Source: Rana temporaria (Eukaryota; Chordata; Amphibia; Anura; Ranidae). From it: a stretch of 64,000 bases of DNA. The notes under the pieces are model-generated. The model did not search any database. It was not told the DNA's origin and was given only the letters and a program-made list of their open reading frames with translations. This document shows, one piece after another, positions 34,603-46,771 of this stretch. The stretch spans positions 17,628,754 through 17,692,753 of the forward strand of contig NC_053501.1 of assembly GCF_905171775.1 (NCBI RefSeq), read 5' to 3'. Positions within the stretch are counted from its first letter, which is position 1; the number at the start of each line of letters is the position of its first letter. A program made the position numbers and the translations under genes.

Positions 34603-34949
34603 GAGCCCATTCACACCTAGGCGTTTTGTCGCCTGTAGTGTGACGCCCGCTGCCGCCCCGACACGCCACGCCAGAGGGATGATGTAACATGTAACATTGC
34701 CCTCTATGGAGATGGTTCACATCTCCACGCCGAACGCCTGCCGCCTGAAAAAAAGTCTCGGACCTTTTTTTCAGGCGTCTTTCGGCGTTCGGCATAGGAG
34801 ATGTGAACCATCTCCATAGAGGGGGTGAGGCTGCATTCACAATCGCGGCGTTTTGTCGCCACGAATCGCGGTACAAAACGCCGCTATTTGTCGCCGCAAT
34901 TCGCGGGACAAAACACCGCGATTTAGTACGCCCAGGTGTGAATGCAGCC
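34603..34949. mobile_element. Harbinger-like MITE, 'GGCTGCATTCACACC' family, copy 1
   Basis: A 347-bp CpG-rich element with ends GAGCCCATTCACACCTAGGC and CAGGTGTGAATGCAGCC, flanked by TTA (34600-34602, 34950-34952). Repeated internal GGCGTTTTGTCGCC and GATGGTTCACATCTCC / GGAGATGTGAACCATC pairs. Confidence 0.75.
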
Positions 34950-35994
34950 TTAAGATGGACCTTCAATGAACTCATAATAGGAGTTTCAATGGACTCAAAA
35001 TAGAGCTTTCCTGTGTAAATATGTAGGGAAGACAATTGCTGGTTCAAGAAAGTTACCGGTCATCAGCATCTGCATGAGCAATCAAGACACGCTTATTTTG
35101 ATTGCTCATGCCGATACTGCTGACCAATAACTCTCTTGATACAATAATCATTTTCCCTATACAGGTACTGGAGTACCATGCAATCTGTTGCAGGCAAACG
35201 CACTGTGTTTGCAATCTGCATTTAGGGTGTCATTAGGAATATATTGACACCCACAGCAGATCACACACTGAATGCATTTTGAACGAGGTATGAGAAACAA
35301 GCACGTAATGTGGGTTCCAGCACTGCATTCTGGTGTGAACGAGCCTGGAAATGAATATGCGTCTGTTACCATTTAACAGTTGTTGCATGTAATATTGACA
35401 GCCGTTAACAGCTGCTATAACAGACCATATCTGAAGAGGGAAAATGTACCAAAACGCAGCAGCTGCCCGTATTGCTGATGAACAGAATACACCCCACATA
35501 AGCAATCAGCCCAGCTGTCCTCCATTGACCTCCAAGTTAAGCAGAACCAACATTTCCAGCTGATAATGAACATTGCGTGCTGCAGTCTTCAGAGAGGAAC
35601 ACCGAAGCACATATCAACTTTGGTAAAGCTATAAATTACTTATTCGACCGCCACACATAATAAACCAAATAGACAACTTGTTTTGTTTTTACAGTAGCTT
35701 GCAGTCTGCCCAATGCCTGCTCAAAACAAAAATCTACAAAGGCCAAAAATTATTTTACCATTATTATTTGTTGGCTGTGTGAAAGAACAAATATCAAGCA
35801 TACAGTGGGGTTTTCTCAAATTGACCGATACAGCAGAAATACGCTTTGACCCACGTGTAAAAGTGATATGCAATGGCTATTGAAATGTGCTGGTTAGAAG
35901 TCAAAGCCCACAACTCCTTATGTGTTGGGTATGACGACCTTTGAACTGGAAGAACTCAGCAGCGGTACTACATCACTTAGCATTAAACACCAAC

Positions 35995-36242
35995 CTCTTC
36001 CCGATCGTCCTCGTCTCTAGTAGTCAATTCCAAGAGGTCAATGACAATAGTCTCTTCTTCGCTGCTCTTCTCCTTGGACTTGGGGTTATCCCAAACATAG
36101 CTGCCTGGGATGGAATTAATTTCTGGCAATGACTTGGTGCTCTTGGCGATCGGAGGGACTGGCTTGGACCTGTTAAGATCTTTCTGTCCTGAAGGAAGTC
36201 TCACAAGTGAAGCCTTGAGTGGAACCGGAGGATCATCATTGC
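35995..36242 (-). CDS. TOGARAM1: TOGARAM1 exon 4 (linker, proline-rich KPVPPI segment)
   Basis: A 248-bp exon encoding about residues 455-537. It contains PPVPLKASLVRLPSG, NRSKPVPPIAKS and an acidic stretch (RDEDDREE), all recognisable in mammalian TOGARAM1. The acceptor is AATATCTTCAG; the donor is GAAGAG|GTTGGT, weak after the GT but supported because the next exon opens in phase 0. A long (TA)n run begins only 57 bp upstream of the acceptor. Confidence 0.93.
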
Positions 36243-36298
36243 CTGAAGATATTCAAACACCAGCCAACTTAATTAACATGTGCAATCAAAAAAAAGGA

Positions 36299-36378
<80 letters not shown>
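36299..36378. repeat. (TA)n microsatellite beside exon 4 acceptor
   Basis: About 40 uninterrupted TA units. On the minus strand it ends 57 bp upstream of the exon 4 acceptor at 36242, next to where a branch point would be expected. Confidence 0.98.
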
Positions 36379-36381
<3 letters not shown>

Positions 36382-36721
36382 ACATATACACAGTAAAACC
36401 TTGGATTGCAAGCATAATTCGTTTCGGGAAACATGCTTGTAATCCGAAGCATTTGTATATCAAAGCAAATTTCCCCATAAGAAATAATGGAAACTCAGAT
36501 GATTCAGTTCCACAACCATTTATTCATAAGTCCTTCAGTTTATAGTCCATATGAAAAGATTGTAGCAATGTGATGGGTTGTGTAAAATGTCCATCCACAA
36601 ATGGAAGCCTCCACAAGGGGATTAGAAGCAAAAGCTACAGAGTATAACACAGAAGAGAGGCACCTCTAAGTGTAGCAATATGGTTACATTGAATGAAGGT
36701 ACAACATTTATCAACTCACAT

Positions 36722-37874
36722 CAGGGCTCAAGTCCTGAGGGAACGCGTGGGAACGGAGTTCCTGCACTTTTTCACAGCAGGAACTCAGGGCCAAATCCTC
36801 AAAAGGGATACGCAGGCGGAACTGCTGTTCAGCCTGCGTATCCCTGTGCCTATCTTTGGAACTGATCCTCAGAAGCAGTTTTCCAAAGATAGGCAGAAGA
36901 TCCGACATCTGTAAGACACTTACACTGTCGGATCTTAGGATGCAGTACCGCATCCGCCGCTGGGGGCATTTCGAGTCGAAATGCCGCTTTGCGTATGCAA
37001 ATGAGGACTTACGGAGATCCACAAAGCTTTTCAGCTTTGTGTTTTCTGCGTAAGTTTACGTTTGCATACGTAAAATTAGTTCTGCTTTTACAAAGTGTAA
37101 ACTAGTTACACCTTGTAAAAACAGACCTTTTTTTTGATCGCCGCGATTTTTTTTAAATCTAGAATTTTTTTTTTCGGCGCGTAATTTTTTTTTTACCCGA
37201 CGCAACTTTATTGTCCCGTCGCAATCCACAAAGCCCGACGTAACGTAATTTCGCGCGCTGCCCGTCGGGAAAATGACGACACGAGCATGCGCAGTACGGC
37301 CGGCGCGGGAGCGCGCCTCATTTAAATTGTCATCGCCCCCTGCAGAAGAGGACCGCCTTGCGCCGGAGACATTTAAGTTACACGGCCTGAAATTTCTAGG
37401 TAAGTGCTTTGTGGATCGGGCACTTAGGTAGAAATTTTAAGGCAGTGTAACTTAAATGGGAAAAGATAAGTTAGGCAGGATTTTTGAGGATTTGGCCCTC
37501 AGTTCCCTTTGTAGGACTAGAGCAGCCGAGCCGCCCGAACCAATCCTTCACTAAGCGGTGATGCCCAGCTCGAGTCACTGTCAGGGGCAGGCGAACCTTA
37601 GTAATCCTTTATGTTACTGGCCTCTTCCTGTATATGGATTCATCGGGTAGTGTGCGGGTATTCCGTCACTTCCTCGATGCCGCAATATCTCCTGGGAGCT
37701 TTTGTCATTGTTCCCAGGAGACATTGCGAAAGGTCTGCCGCGAGTTATCGCGGGATTTAGAAAAAACATGCGGTTTAGTAATTATGCATGTGAGCGTATC
37801 AGTTTTTTTTTTGGTGGGGGGAGTGGATCTTGGGTGGGAGTTCCCACACTTTTTTCCCCAGGACTTGACCCCTG
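36722..37874. mobile_element. hAT-like element with perfect 8-bp duplication
   Basis: A 1153-bp element with ends CAGGGCTCAAGTCCTG and, inverted, CAGGGGTCAAGTCCTG. ACTCACAT stands on both sides (36714-36721, 37875-37882), the 8-bp hallmark of hAT. No transposase. Confidence 0.88.
36788..37498. mobile_element. Harbinger-like element inside the hAT-like element
   Basis: A 711-bp element with ends GGGCCAAATCCTCAAAA and TTTTTGAGGATTTGGCCC and TCA on both sides (36785-36787, 37499-37501). The interior has GATACGCAGGCGGAACTGC / GCAGTTTTCC-type inverted blocks and several poly-T runs. Confidence 0.8.
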
Positions 37875-38353
37875 ACTCACATGGTTGATGATTAAAAAAG
37901 AGGCACATCCAAGTATGCAGGCATCCGGGGTAAAGCTGTCCACATAGACCACCCCCCGCACCGCCGGCTCTCACCGCTGTCAATCTGCAATTGTGACCGA
38001 GAAAGACTACCGTGCAGTACAGCGATCTAAAAGCGAGGCTTGAACCGCTCATAGAGCACAGAGTGGAAGGGATGACGTCAATGGCGGCGAGGATGATGGT
38101 TTATGTGGACAGCTTTACCCCGGATGCCTCCATACTTGGATGTGCCTGTTTTAATCATCAACCATGTGAGTTTCTAAATGTTGCACCTTCATTAAAAGTA
38201 ACTGGATAATTACACTTAGAGTCGCCTCTCCTTTTTTATACTCAGTTGTGACATGACCCTACTCTTATATCAAGACATCGCTTGTATATCAAAATGGGTT
38301 TAAAAGTGTTTGCTTGTCTTGCAAAACGCTCTCAAACCAAGGTTTTACTTATA

Positions 38354-38671
38354 CAGCAAAACCTTGCTTTGCAAGCATAATTCGTTCCAGAAACATGCTT
38401 GTAATCCAAAGCACTTGTATATCAAAGCATTTTTTTTTACAGGGTATAAAAGAGAAGAGAGGCGCCTCTAAGTGTAGCAATAAGTTGCTAAATGTTGTAC
38501 CTTCAATAAATGTAACCATATTGCTACACTTAGAGGCTCCTATCTTCTCTTTTATACTCAGTTGTGACATGACGCTACTCTTATATCAAGACATCGATTG
38601 TATATCAAGGCAAAACTTATTTAAAAATGTTTGCTTGTCTTGCAAAATGCTCTCACACCAAGGTTTTACTG
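38354..38671. mobile_element. Mariner-like MITE, intact copy
   Basis: A 318-bp element with ends CAGCAAAACCTTGCTTTGCA and CACACCAAGGTTTTACTG, flanked by TA (38352-38353, 38672-38673). Left and right arms also share CTTGTATATCAAAGCA / CGATTGTATATCAAGGC. Confidence 0.8.
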
Positions 38672-38853
38672 TATATATTATTTTTAGGCTGCCATTTTTA
38701 CATTTAAGTCATTTTTGATAGGATTTACATTTTCATTAGTGCTTCAGTCACTGGTATGTACTTATCAGAGGATTTGGAATTGCACAGTGGGATTTTTGGA
38801 AAGACTCTCTGAAGATGAAGGCATAGATCTACACCCTGTTGCACCAACACACT

Positions 38854-39586
38854 GGGGTAGATTCAGGTACACTTGCGCATTTTTTGCGGAGGCGCAGGGC
38901 AACGTTTTTTGCCCTGCGCCCCTGCAAATTTTCTGTGCTACCCGCGATTCACGGAGCAGTAGCTCCGTAAATTGCGTGGGCGCTCCTGCAAAATGCCCGG
39001 CGTAAGCGCGCGCAATTTAAATGATCCCGTAGGGGGCGGGAATCATTTAAATTAGGCGCGTTCCCGCGCCGATCGTAGAGCGCATGCTCCGTCTGGAAAC
39101 TTTCCCGACGTGCATTGCTGCAAATGACATCGCAAGGACGTCATTTGCTTCAAAGTGAACGTGAATGGCGTCCAGCGCCATTCACGATTCACTTACGCAA
39201 ACTACGTAAAGTTCCAATTTCGCGACGCGGGAACGACGGGTATACGTAACATTGGCTGCCCCTGCTAATAGCAGGGGCAGCCTTACGCGAAAACCGCCGT
39301 ACGCAAAGACGTAAACTGCGTACGCAGGGCTCGCGTAACGTTGTGAATCGCGTTAGTATGCAATTTGCATACTATACGCTGAGCACAACGGGAACGCCAC
39401 CTAGCGGCCATCGCAAGAATGCAGCCTAAGATATGCGGGCATAAGAGCCTTATGCCACGCATATCTTAGGCTGCAGTCGGCGTAACGAGGTTCCTGAATC
39501 AGGAGCATTCGTTACGCCGGCGCAAGTAAGCAATTGCGCTGCGTAACTATGGTTACGCAGGCGCAATTGCTCTCTGAATCCGGGCC
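38854..39586. mobile_element. Harbinger-like 'GGGCCAGATTC' element, copy 3
   Basis: A 733-bp element with ends GGGGTAGATTCAGGTAC and CTCTGAATCCGGGCC, flanked by ACT (38851-38853, 39587-39589). Its interior is very CpG-rich (CGTAAGCGCGCGCAATTTAA, GCGACGCGGGAACGACGG). Confidence 0.8.
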
Positions 39587-40555
39587 ACTGCTTTTAATAT
39601 GTGCATTTAGGAGACTACATGTCAAAAAATAAAAGGGCAATGGTTTGAGGTTGTGAAGCTTCAGGAATGCTATAATGACCGACAATTCACAGAAATCTTT
39701 AAATTTGGCCGAAGGTCTACCATTACCGACGTGCTGGAGGTCCATGTTCCCTTAATCACCAACTTTATAATTAGTACATGTAAACATCAATGCGTTTCAG
39801 AAACACACAATACCCAGCTGACAAATGCAATAAGCTTCCTAACAATAATCAAATCCTACAGTGGAAACCCCCAGGCACGCCATACTGTTCTTCTACTTTG
39901 TGAGTCAGGAGGTGAAGCTTTTGTCTTCAAAACTACAAAAGTAATATAATCCTCAGGTGTCAGGGCAAATGTTACAAAGCTGGGCAGTTTATCACAAAAA
40001 AAATGCATCTCGCGAAGCTGGTCACCCAAAAGAAGATCCTGCTCCTTTTTGGGGGCGACAAGCCTCGAGTGATAAAATGACACCATGTTTGAGCTGCAAA
40101 GAAAATAAATTAACGGCTGGGCACTTAAAGAGGACGTACCTGTACATGCTTGTGCCCAGCCGTGCCATTCTGCCGACGTATATATGCAGGAGGCGGTCCT
40201 TAAGTGGTTAAAGAGGAAGTAAAACTTCCCCGTATTGTTTGTACCTATAGGTACTGTGAATATCCCCTAAACTTGCACCATTGACCAGATAATTACTGTA
40301 TATGCAGCCGATGACATCATCAGCGCATGCGCTCTGAAGGAACGGCCACCAGTGTCTTTTCTTCAGAGCCCTGTGCCGTGACCAGCAGCACAAGTGTGGT
40401 CACAGGGCTCCGGCCAGTCACACAGCCGGAGTCTGTGGACTCGGAAGAAAGATGGGTGAAGATGGATGCGGCCTCCAGCGAAGACAACGAGGGCTTTGTT
40501 TGCACGTTTCACATAATGTGCTAGTATGCAATTGCAATACATACTAGCACATTAT

Positions 40556-41161
40556 GGGCCAGATTCACAAAGAGTTACGCCGGCGTATCAGTAGATACGC
40601 CAACGTAACTCGGAATCTAAGCCCGTCGGATGTTTAAGTGTATGCTCAAACTGAGATACACTTAAACATGCCTAAGATACGACGTATCTTAGGGTGCAAT
40701 ATTTACGCTGGCCGCTAGGTGGCACTTCCATTGAGTTCGGCATAGAATATGCAAAGGAGTCGTTACGCCGATTCACAAACGTACGCTTGCCCGTTGCAAT
40801 ACAGATACGCCGTTTCCGTAAGAGATACGCTGCGTAAAGATAAAGCTGCCCCCTAGGTGGCGTATCCAATGTTAAGTATGGCCATCGTTCCCGCGTCGCA
40901 ATTTGAAAGCAATGCACGCCGGGATATTTTAGGGACGGCGCATGTGTAGTTCGTTCGGCGCGGGACGCGCTTCATTTAAATGAAACACGCCCCCTACCCG
41001 CCGAATTTGAATTCCGCAGGGCGATTTACGATACGCCGCCGCAACTTTACAGGCAAGTGCTTTGTGAATAAAGCACTTGCCTGATAAACTTGCGGCGGCG
41101 TAACGTAAATAAAATATGTTACGCCCGCCCACAAATACGTCCATCTACGTGAATCTGGCCC
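40556..41161. mobile_element. Harbinger-like 'GGGCCAGATTC' element, copy 4
   Basis: A 606-bp element with clean ends GGGCCAGATTCACAAAG and CGTGAATCTGGCCC and TAT on both sides (40553-40555, 41162-41164). It ends about 150 bp downstream of the exon 3 donor. Confidence 0.85.
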
Positions 41162-41314
41162 TATGCCTTTACTTTTCAGACAGCATTTAATTCCTCTTTA
41201 AAGCTCAGTTTATAATTTTGCAAAGTTAAAAAAAAAAGTAAAAAAATTAAATAAAAAAAATGTACCAAAAACTAGCTTCTCTCTATATGGTTACAATACG
41301 AAGATGGCAATTAC

Positions 41315-41444
41315 CAAGGAATGCAAGCAGCGGCTCCTTTTGCATGCTGAATGTGGCAGATGCCTGCTTGGCAGAAGAATTTCTGACCTTTGCTGTTGGG
41401 GTTTTCACAATCGGCGTGTGGTGAACATCGAACATGGAAGACAG
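41315..41444 (-). CDS. TOGARAM1: TOGARAM1 exon 3 (linker)
   Basis: This 130-bp exon lies between acceptor TTTGTTTTAG and donor CCTTG|GTAATT. Read in the frame arriving from exon 2 it is open and gives LSSMFDVHHTPIVKTP, then a Ser/Lys-rich stretch ending QKEPLLAFLG (residues 412-455). It leaves one base over, exactly what the next exon needs to make a Gly codon. Mammalian proteins have a longer, poorly conserved linker here, so identity rests on splice signals and phase rather than on strong similarity. Confidence 0.75.
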
Positions 41445-41749
41445 CTAAAACAAAGAGAAAACAAAAAACGGGTGGTAAATGAAAAGAACCGGAATATTTG
41501 GGTGGCATAAACATAAGGACATACACACTCCAGGCAAGTCAAAAGTTACAGGACTCCGCAATCCAGCAAGTAAGAGTGCCAGCCCAGCTGACAACTGCAT
41601 CCACATGAAGAAGAAATTTGGATGGCTGCACCACAAAAAAATAAAATAAAAATAAAGTTGAAGAGCAAATTAGAAAAATCGTCCAAAAAAAAAACACCCA
41701 AAAAAGGAAAGACAAATTTAAGGACACATTTTGTATACCAATAAAGATG

Positions 41750-42115
41750 ACTTAAAGCGGAGTTCCACCCAAAAATGGAACTTCCTCTTGTCGGAAACCC
41801 CCCCTCCAGTGTCACATTTGTCACCTTTCAGGGGGGAGGAGGGAGAAGATACCTGTGTAATACAGGTATTTGCTCCCACTTTCGGGTATAGGTCGCTTTG
41901 GCAACCTACGCCACGTCCGGCGTCTACTTCGTCCCCCCCGCTGTCTTCTGGGAGACACACAGGTCCCAGAAGACAGCAGGGACCAGTGGGATCGTGCATT
42001 GCGCAGTAGGGAACCAGGAAGTGAAGTCACAAAACGCTCCTGGCTCTGTGCCAAGATTTGGTACATGAGCTTCTTTAGAGCGGAGGGAGGCTCATTCAAA
42101 TGAATGGCGCTGCTC
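41750..42115. mobile_element. Frog MITE fragment ('TTAAAGCGGAGTTCCACCC')
   Basis: Begins ACTTAAAGCGGAGTTCCACC; a related inverted end, GGTGAACCCCCGCTTTAAG, is at 47440-47459. The right boundary is unclear. 42116-42683 holds no exon; 42632-42648 is a short (CA)n run. Confidence 0.45.
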
Positions 42116-42683
42116 CAAAAATGCTCTACTAAAAAAATATAATAAATAAATAAATAAAAGCCGAGCAGCAGATCACTCAGGTGTGAAAGTCGCCTTCAGG
42201 AGTAATAAATCAAAAATATTTTTTTTAATTTGCGCAACTGCAAAATCTGGGGACACAACTAATAAACATCTCACAAAGCTGGAGAACTGAAACCTAAAAA
42301 GTTACCTTCCAGGCCCCTCCCACGCGGAGGCGGGCTCTGTTGGAGTGCGCCTGCTCAGCGGGGAATCTGTCTGCCGATCACTGTTGAGCAGGCGGACAAC
42401 AGGTCTTTGTCAAGCTTTGATTATGCAGAGCGGACACGGCCTGCTCTCCTCTATAGGCAGTTGGATGGAAACGGACCGCCTGTCTGTTTACACCCAAGTG
42501 CTATCCGATCCGCAGACCGATTGGGAATGTTTCTAGCGGATCGGATCCTATGGAGGAGACTGGAGGGTCCGATCTGGTCAGCCTGAAAAACCGACAGGCG
42601 GAAATGGGCCCAGGTTAAAACTTTATACACACACACACACACACACAATGTCCAGCTTTTAACGTAAATGTTGATCTATTCAT

Positions 42684-42750
42684 GTTGTAAAGCGCTGGGC
42701 AAGCTGTTGGCGCTATATTAATCCTGTATAAAAATATTATTATTAATAAT
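42684..42750 (+). repeat. SINE/LINE 3'-tail repeat (GCGCTATATTAATCCTG)
   Basis: TTGTAAAGCGCTGGGCAAGC and TTGGCGCTATATTAATCCTG followed by ATTATTATTAATAAT. It is the same tail type as at 26035-26155. Confidence 0.6.
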
Positions 42751-43099
42751 CTATGCCCTTCTCCAATTTCCTCAATCGGTCTCTTAAAAATCAGAACTAA
42801 ACCCTCACTTACTTTACAGCCAAAAGGAAGCTGCCATCTTGGCCTCGGTTTCATCTGCAGTTGCCATGGTGATGTACATGTGATCAGTTAGGACCCCAGC
42901 CATTTGATCACATGACAGTTTGGTTGAAAGTAAATACAAGTGCAACATTTATCATTAGAGATGCACTGAAATTTCGGCAGCTGTAAATGGTGTTATCGCC
43001 ATTTTGCCAATAAGAGAAAAAGGTGCCGATAAAGACACAGAAAACGCATGCGATTTTACAACGCTTATGGTGCGTTTTTCATAGGTCATGGCACGTCAA

Positions 43100-43425
43100 A
43101 GGCTGCATTCACACCTCAGCATTTTGAAGCGTGGGCAGATTTGCCACGCTTCCGCCCACGATTTCAAAGTATCGGAGGTGTGAATGACAAATCGCAAAAC
43201 GCACATTTGAGATGCCATCCATCTGAACCGCACCTAAAAATCGCGGTGCGGTTATGCAGCGATAAATCGCGCTGTAATCGTGGCAACGCGCATCGCGTGA
43301 AGCTTGTCGCCCTCCAAAAAAGGAGACACTTTTGGGCAACATGCTTCATACGATGTGGGTCGCCGCATTTGAAGCGCGATGTATCACGATACAATGGCGG
43401 CAGAAGCGCACCACGATTTTAGGTG
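43100..43425. mobile_element. Palindromic element, 'GGCTGCATTCACACC' family, copy 2
   Basis: Starts GGCTGCATTCACACCTCAGC and contains inverted blocks built from ATCGCG, GCGTTG and TGAAGCG. The right end is degraded near 43425. Confidence 0.5.
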
Positions 43426-44147
43426 CCATTTATAAAGTCAATTTTTCCACTTCCAATCTATATTTTTCCATGACTAGGACGTGTAACTGTAGTACTCTGG
43501 ATGAATTCTGCTAAGCAGGAACACAGATCTTTGCCTTCCCCTAGTCAGATCTTTGCCCCCCCCCCCCCTACAGCGAGCAAGCACAACTGAGGCATACATT
43601 TAATCCTTTAAATCGCTTCCCATCCAGTGTCATTAGAACGGTGACAGTGCATTTTTTTTAGCACTTATGACTAAAAAAATTTATATATTATATATATATA
43701 TATATATTATATATATATAATTTGAAGTCAAATTTTCATCTTGCCTTGTGTCACTTTTATTTGAAGCACAAGTTAAATGTCACTTATGCTGGCCATACAC
43801 TCCACGAAAAATCGTCCAAACGAACTTTTGAAAAACGAACGTTCGGTCGTGAGCGCAAACGATAGTGCCATCATGTAATGGCCAATAAATCGTTCAGTGG
43901 ACATAAAGAAAAAAAAAATTGGTTAGTTTTTTTTTTTACATATACATAGTGCAGAAAGTTTGGACGGGAAAGGCATTAACCTTCCGATTTATAATAGTAC
44001 ATTTTATTTTTATTTTTAACCAAAAATATCTAGCAGAATACATATTGGCCTAAATTGATGATGAAGAAATTAGATTTACATTTTTATATTGGATCCCTTT
44101 TCTAGCAGAAAGTAAAAAAATATATCTATATATTTTTTTTTTGGTTA

Positions 44148-44446
44148 GGCTTTATTTCCACTGGCGTTTTTACAGCCACTGTTGTTAGCCTTTTTTACAG
44201 CTTAAAAACGCCTGTCCATGTTTATTTTGTAAAAATTTGGAGCGTTTTTGCACGTTTTTGAGCGTTTAACGTCTGGCGTTTTTACAGCTCTACTCTGGAG
44301 CTTCAGAACGCCCTGGCCCTGCGTTTTTTTTACAGCTCAAAAACGCCTATGTGGGCATGATGCCATAGAATAACATGGACAGGCGTTTTTAAGCTGTAAA
44401 AAACGGTCAGAAAAGTGGCTGTAAAAACGCCAGTGGAAATGAAGCC
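44148..44446. mobile_element. Harbinger-like MITE (GGCTTTATTTCCACTGG)
   Basis: A 299-bp palindrome with ends GGCTTTATTTCCACTGGCG and CGCCAGTGGAAATGAAGCC, flanked by TTA (44145-44147, 44447-44449). Arms pair through GTTTTTACAGC / GCTGTAAAAAC. Confidence 0.8.
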
Positions 44447-44670
44447 TTATAGCGCAAAATAAATAAATAAATAAACTGCAGGAGGTGATCAAATACCACA
44501 AAAAAAAAAAAAAGAAGGGGAACAAAAAAGGACAATTTTTTTTTTATCAAAGTGTGAGCTTTATGAGCTCCGGAAAGTTTTACCCCCTTCGTGACCAGGC
44601 CATTTTTTGCGAAACGGCACCGCGTTACTTTAACCGACAATTGCGTGGTTGTTCGACACAAATTAAAAAA
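44447..44670 (-). repeat. Frog interspersed repeat (GTGATCAAATACCAC / GACCAGGCCATTTTT)
   Basis: Two stretches, CAGGAGGTGATCAAATACCA and TTCGTGACCAGGCCATTTTT, also occur in the repeat at 55640-56160 in rearranged order, so both windows sample one large family. Confidence 0.5.
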
Positions 44671-45429
44671 AAAAAGCCCTTTAATTTTTTTTTATCAAAA
44701 GGGGTTTGGACAGAGCTTGGCTTTCAAGCAAGCAATAACAGTTATTAGATAATGGCAATTAATCGAATAACACAGCCAGGCAAACTTGCAAGAACATACA
44801 AAATCAATGAATTATTCTGGCCAAACTTTAATATCCTCGGCTAGAACAGGCGTGAAATAAAACAACTAGGCCATGGCAGAGATTGAACAAGTTCTTATTA
44901 TTAGTCTCTTGGCAACATCACACCTTCACTATCCATGCAGCAAGTAAATGAAGGGCAGACAATTGAAACACTACAGGCTTCTCCTACTCTGGGCAGAAAT
45001 AATATTTAACTTGTGCGTCAAACAAATAAAAGTGACACGAGGCAAGATAAAAATTCTAACAAAAAAAAACACACGACTTCTTCATCTACAGGAAAAACAC
45101 ACAAACAATTCAACTCCTTTTGGCCGGGTTACTATGTGACGGTGACAATTCTTACACACTTTTACATTCCGTAGGCGGTTCAGGGACAGCTTAGGGCGAG
45201 AGATGACCAAATGGAACTGAAAAGACCTTCTGTACACACAGCAAAGTACAGTAATCCTTCTTAGAAGGTATTTGATTTGTCATTACTTCCAGCGCAAATC
45301 CCCCCAAAAAATAGGAAGTTTACTATTCGTTAAAAATAAATGCATGCATGCATGCAGTTAGGCAATAAAAAGAATTAAAAATTAAATAAGAAAAAAAAGT
45401 TATATACATTTTATTTTTTAATGCAATAC

Positions 45430-46285
45430 TGATGATTTGGACCAGTGCATAAAACAAGGTCCATAAAAGACATGGATGAGCGAGTTTGGGGTGGAGGAAC
45501 TTGACTGGCCTGCACAGAGTACTGACCTCAACGCAATAGAACATCTTAGGGATGAATTAGAGCAAAGACTGAGCCAGGTCTTCTCGTCCAACATCAGTGC
45601 TTAACCTCACAAATGCGCTTCTGGAGGAATGGTCAAACATTCCCATAGACACTCCTAAACCTTGTGGACGGCCTTCCCAGAAGAGTTGAAGCTGTTATAG
45701 CTGCAAAGGTTGGGTCAATTCATTATTGAACCCTACGGGCTAAGACTGGGAAGCCATTAGGCTGCATTCACACCTGAGCGTCGGTCGTTCGGTCGTTTTT
45801 TTGGGTGTTTTTTTCCGGCGTTTTGTCGCTCGTATTCATGCTCATTTGCGCGTTTGCATACAGCGTCGTCCGACGTTTTTGTACTTCGACGTTTTTTATT
45901 TTAGCCAATAGGAAAAATTATCATCTTTTCATCACTTGTTGGTAGATTTGTTTAATCTTCTGCCTGGGTGAAAAGTTCTATTGATTAAAGCGACAAAACG
46001 CCCGTAACAAATGCCCGTTGTCGCGCAAGTCGCTTGAATCGAGCGTTTCCATTACTTTCTATGGGAAATGGAAACGCTCAAATACGCCCAAACTGCCCGA
46101 TACGCGCGACAAAAAAGGGTCCGGAACTTGTTTGAGCTTCAGGCGTTCGGCGTGCAGATGTGAACCATCTCCATAGGGTATAATGTTTTTTTTCCCCTCC
46201 AGCGTATTGTAACGTCGCGCTTCAGGCGACAAAACGCCTAGGTGTGAATGCAGCATTAAAGTTCATGCAGGCAAGTGTCACATAT
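45430..46285 (+). pseudogene. Tc1-like 3' remnant split by a MITE
   Basis: Plus-strand Tc1 sequence: TGGATGAGCGAGTTTGGGGT, ACTGGCCTGCACAGAGTAC and GTTGAAGCTGTTATAGCTGC, with stops. It is the same family as the remnant at 21930-22480. Its 3' end resumes after an inserted element, with ATTAAAGTTCATGCAGGC at 46256. Confidence 0.7.
45760..46255. mobile_element. Harbinger-like MITE, 'GGCTGCATTCACACC' family, copy 3
   Basis: A 496-bp element with ends GGCTGCATTCACACCTGAGC and GCCTAGGTGTGAATGCAGCA, TTA on both sides (45757-45759, 46256-46258). It interrupts a Tc1 remnant and so is younger than it. Confidence 0.82.
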
Positions 46286-46771
46286 CAGTGTTGATCCCCT
46301 AGAACACCTCCATCCCCCTTCACTCCTCCATAACATGGTTCTGAAACTCACAGAAAGCACTAGAAACAATGTAATTGAAAATAGTGGGCATAGGAACTCA
46401 TCGTCTCACAAGATTTCTAGCAGAATCAGGTATTTTTTTTTTTTTCACGTACCAAACAGAGACCACAAAACACTTCCAATAGTATATTTAAAAAATAATT
46501 TCAGGCATGGCTATATTATACATAGTTACAATGGCCCAACTTGGACCCGACTTTTACCATACCTAGATGATTCCACTGGAAGCTAGAGACCACTAAAGTA
46601 CTGCTTTAAAAAAAATAAAAAAAAATAAAAAAAATAACTTACTGACTAGATCACCAGGTTAAGATAAAAGAAAGCCAAAAACAGAGAAACAAAAAAGAAA
46701 TGCAGCCATCACATCTTAGAATTGGCAAGCTGCAATATAATGAATGATTAAACCACATGTGGAAGGTGAAG

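Larger units (their letters stand above)
36391..38349. mobile_element. Mariner-like MITE split by nested insertions
   Basis: Ends CAGTAAAACCTTGGATTGCA and CAAACCAAGGTTTTACTT match the intact copy next door at 38354-38671. The extra 1.6 kb is a nested hAT-like element, itself carrying a Harbinger-like element, plus further sequence (37883-38100). Confidence 0.7.

Noticed and set aside
38854..39586. CpG island or promoter
   Set aside because: The CpG density belongs to a transposon with clear ends and a 3-bp duplication; the same applies to the other copies.
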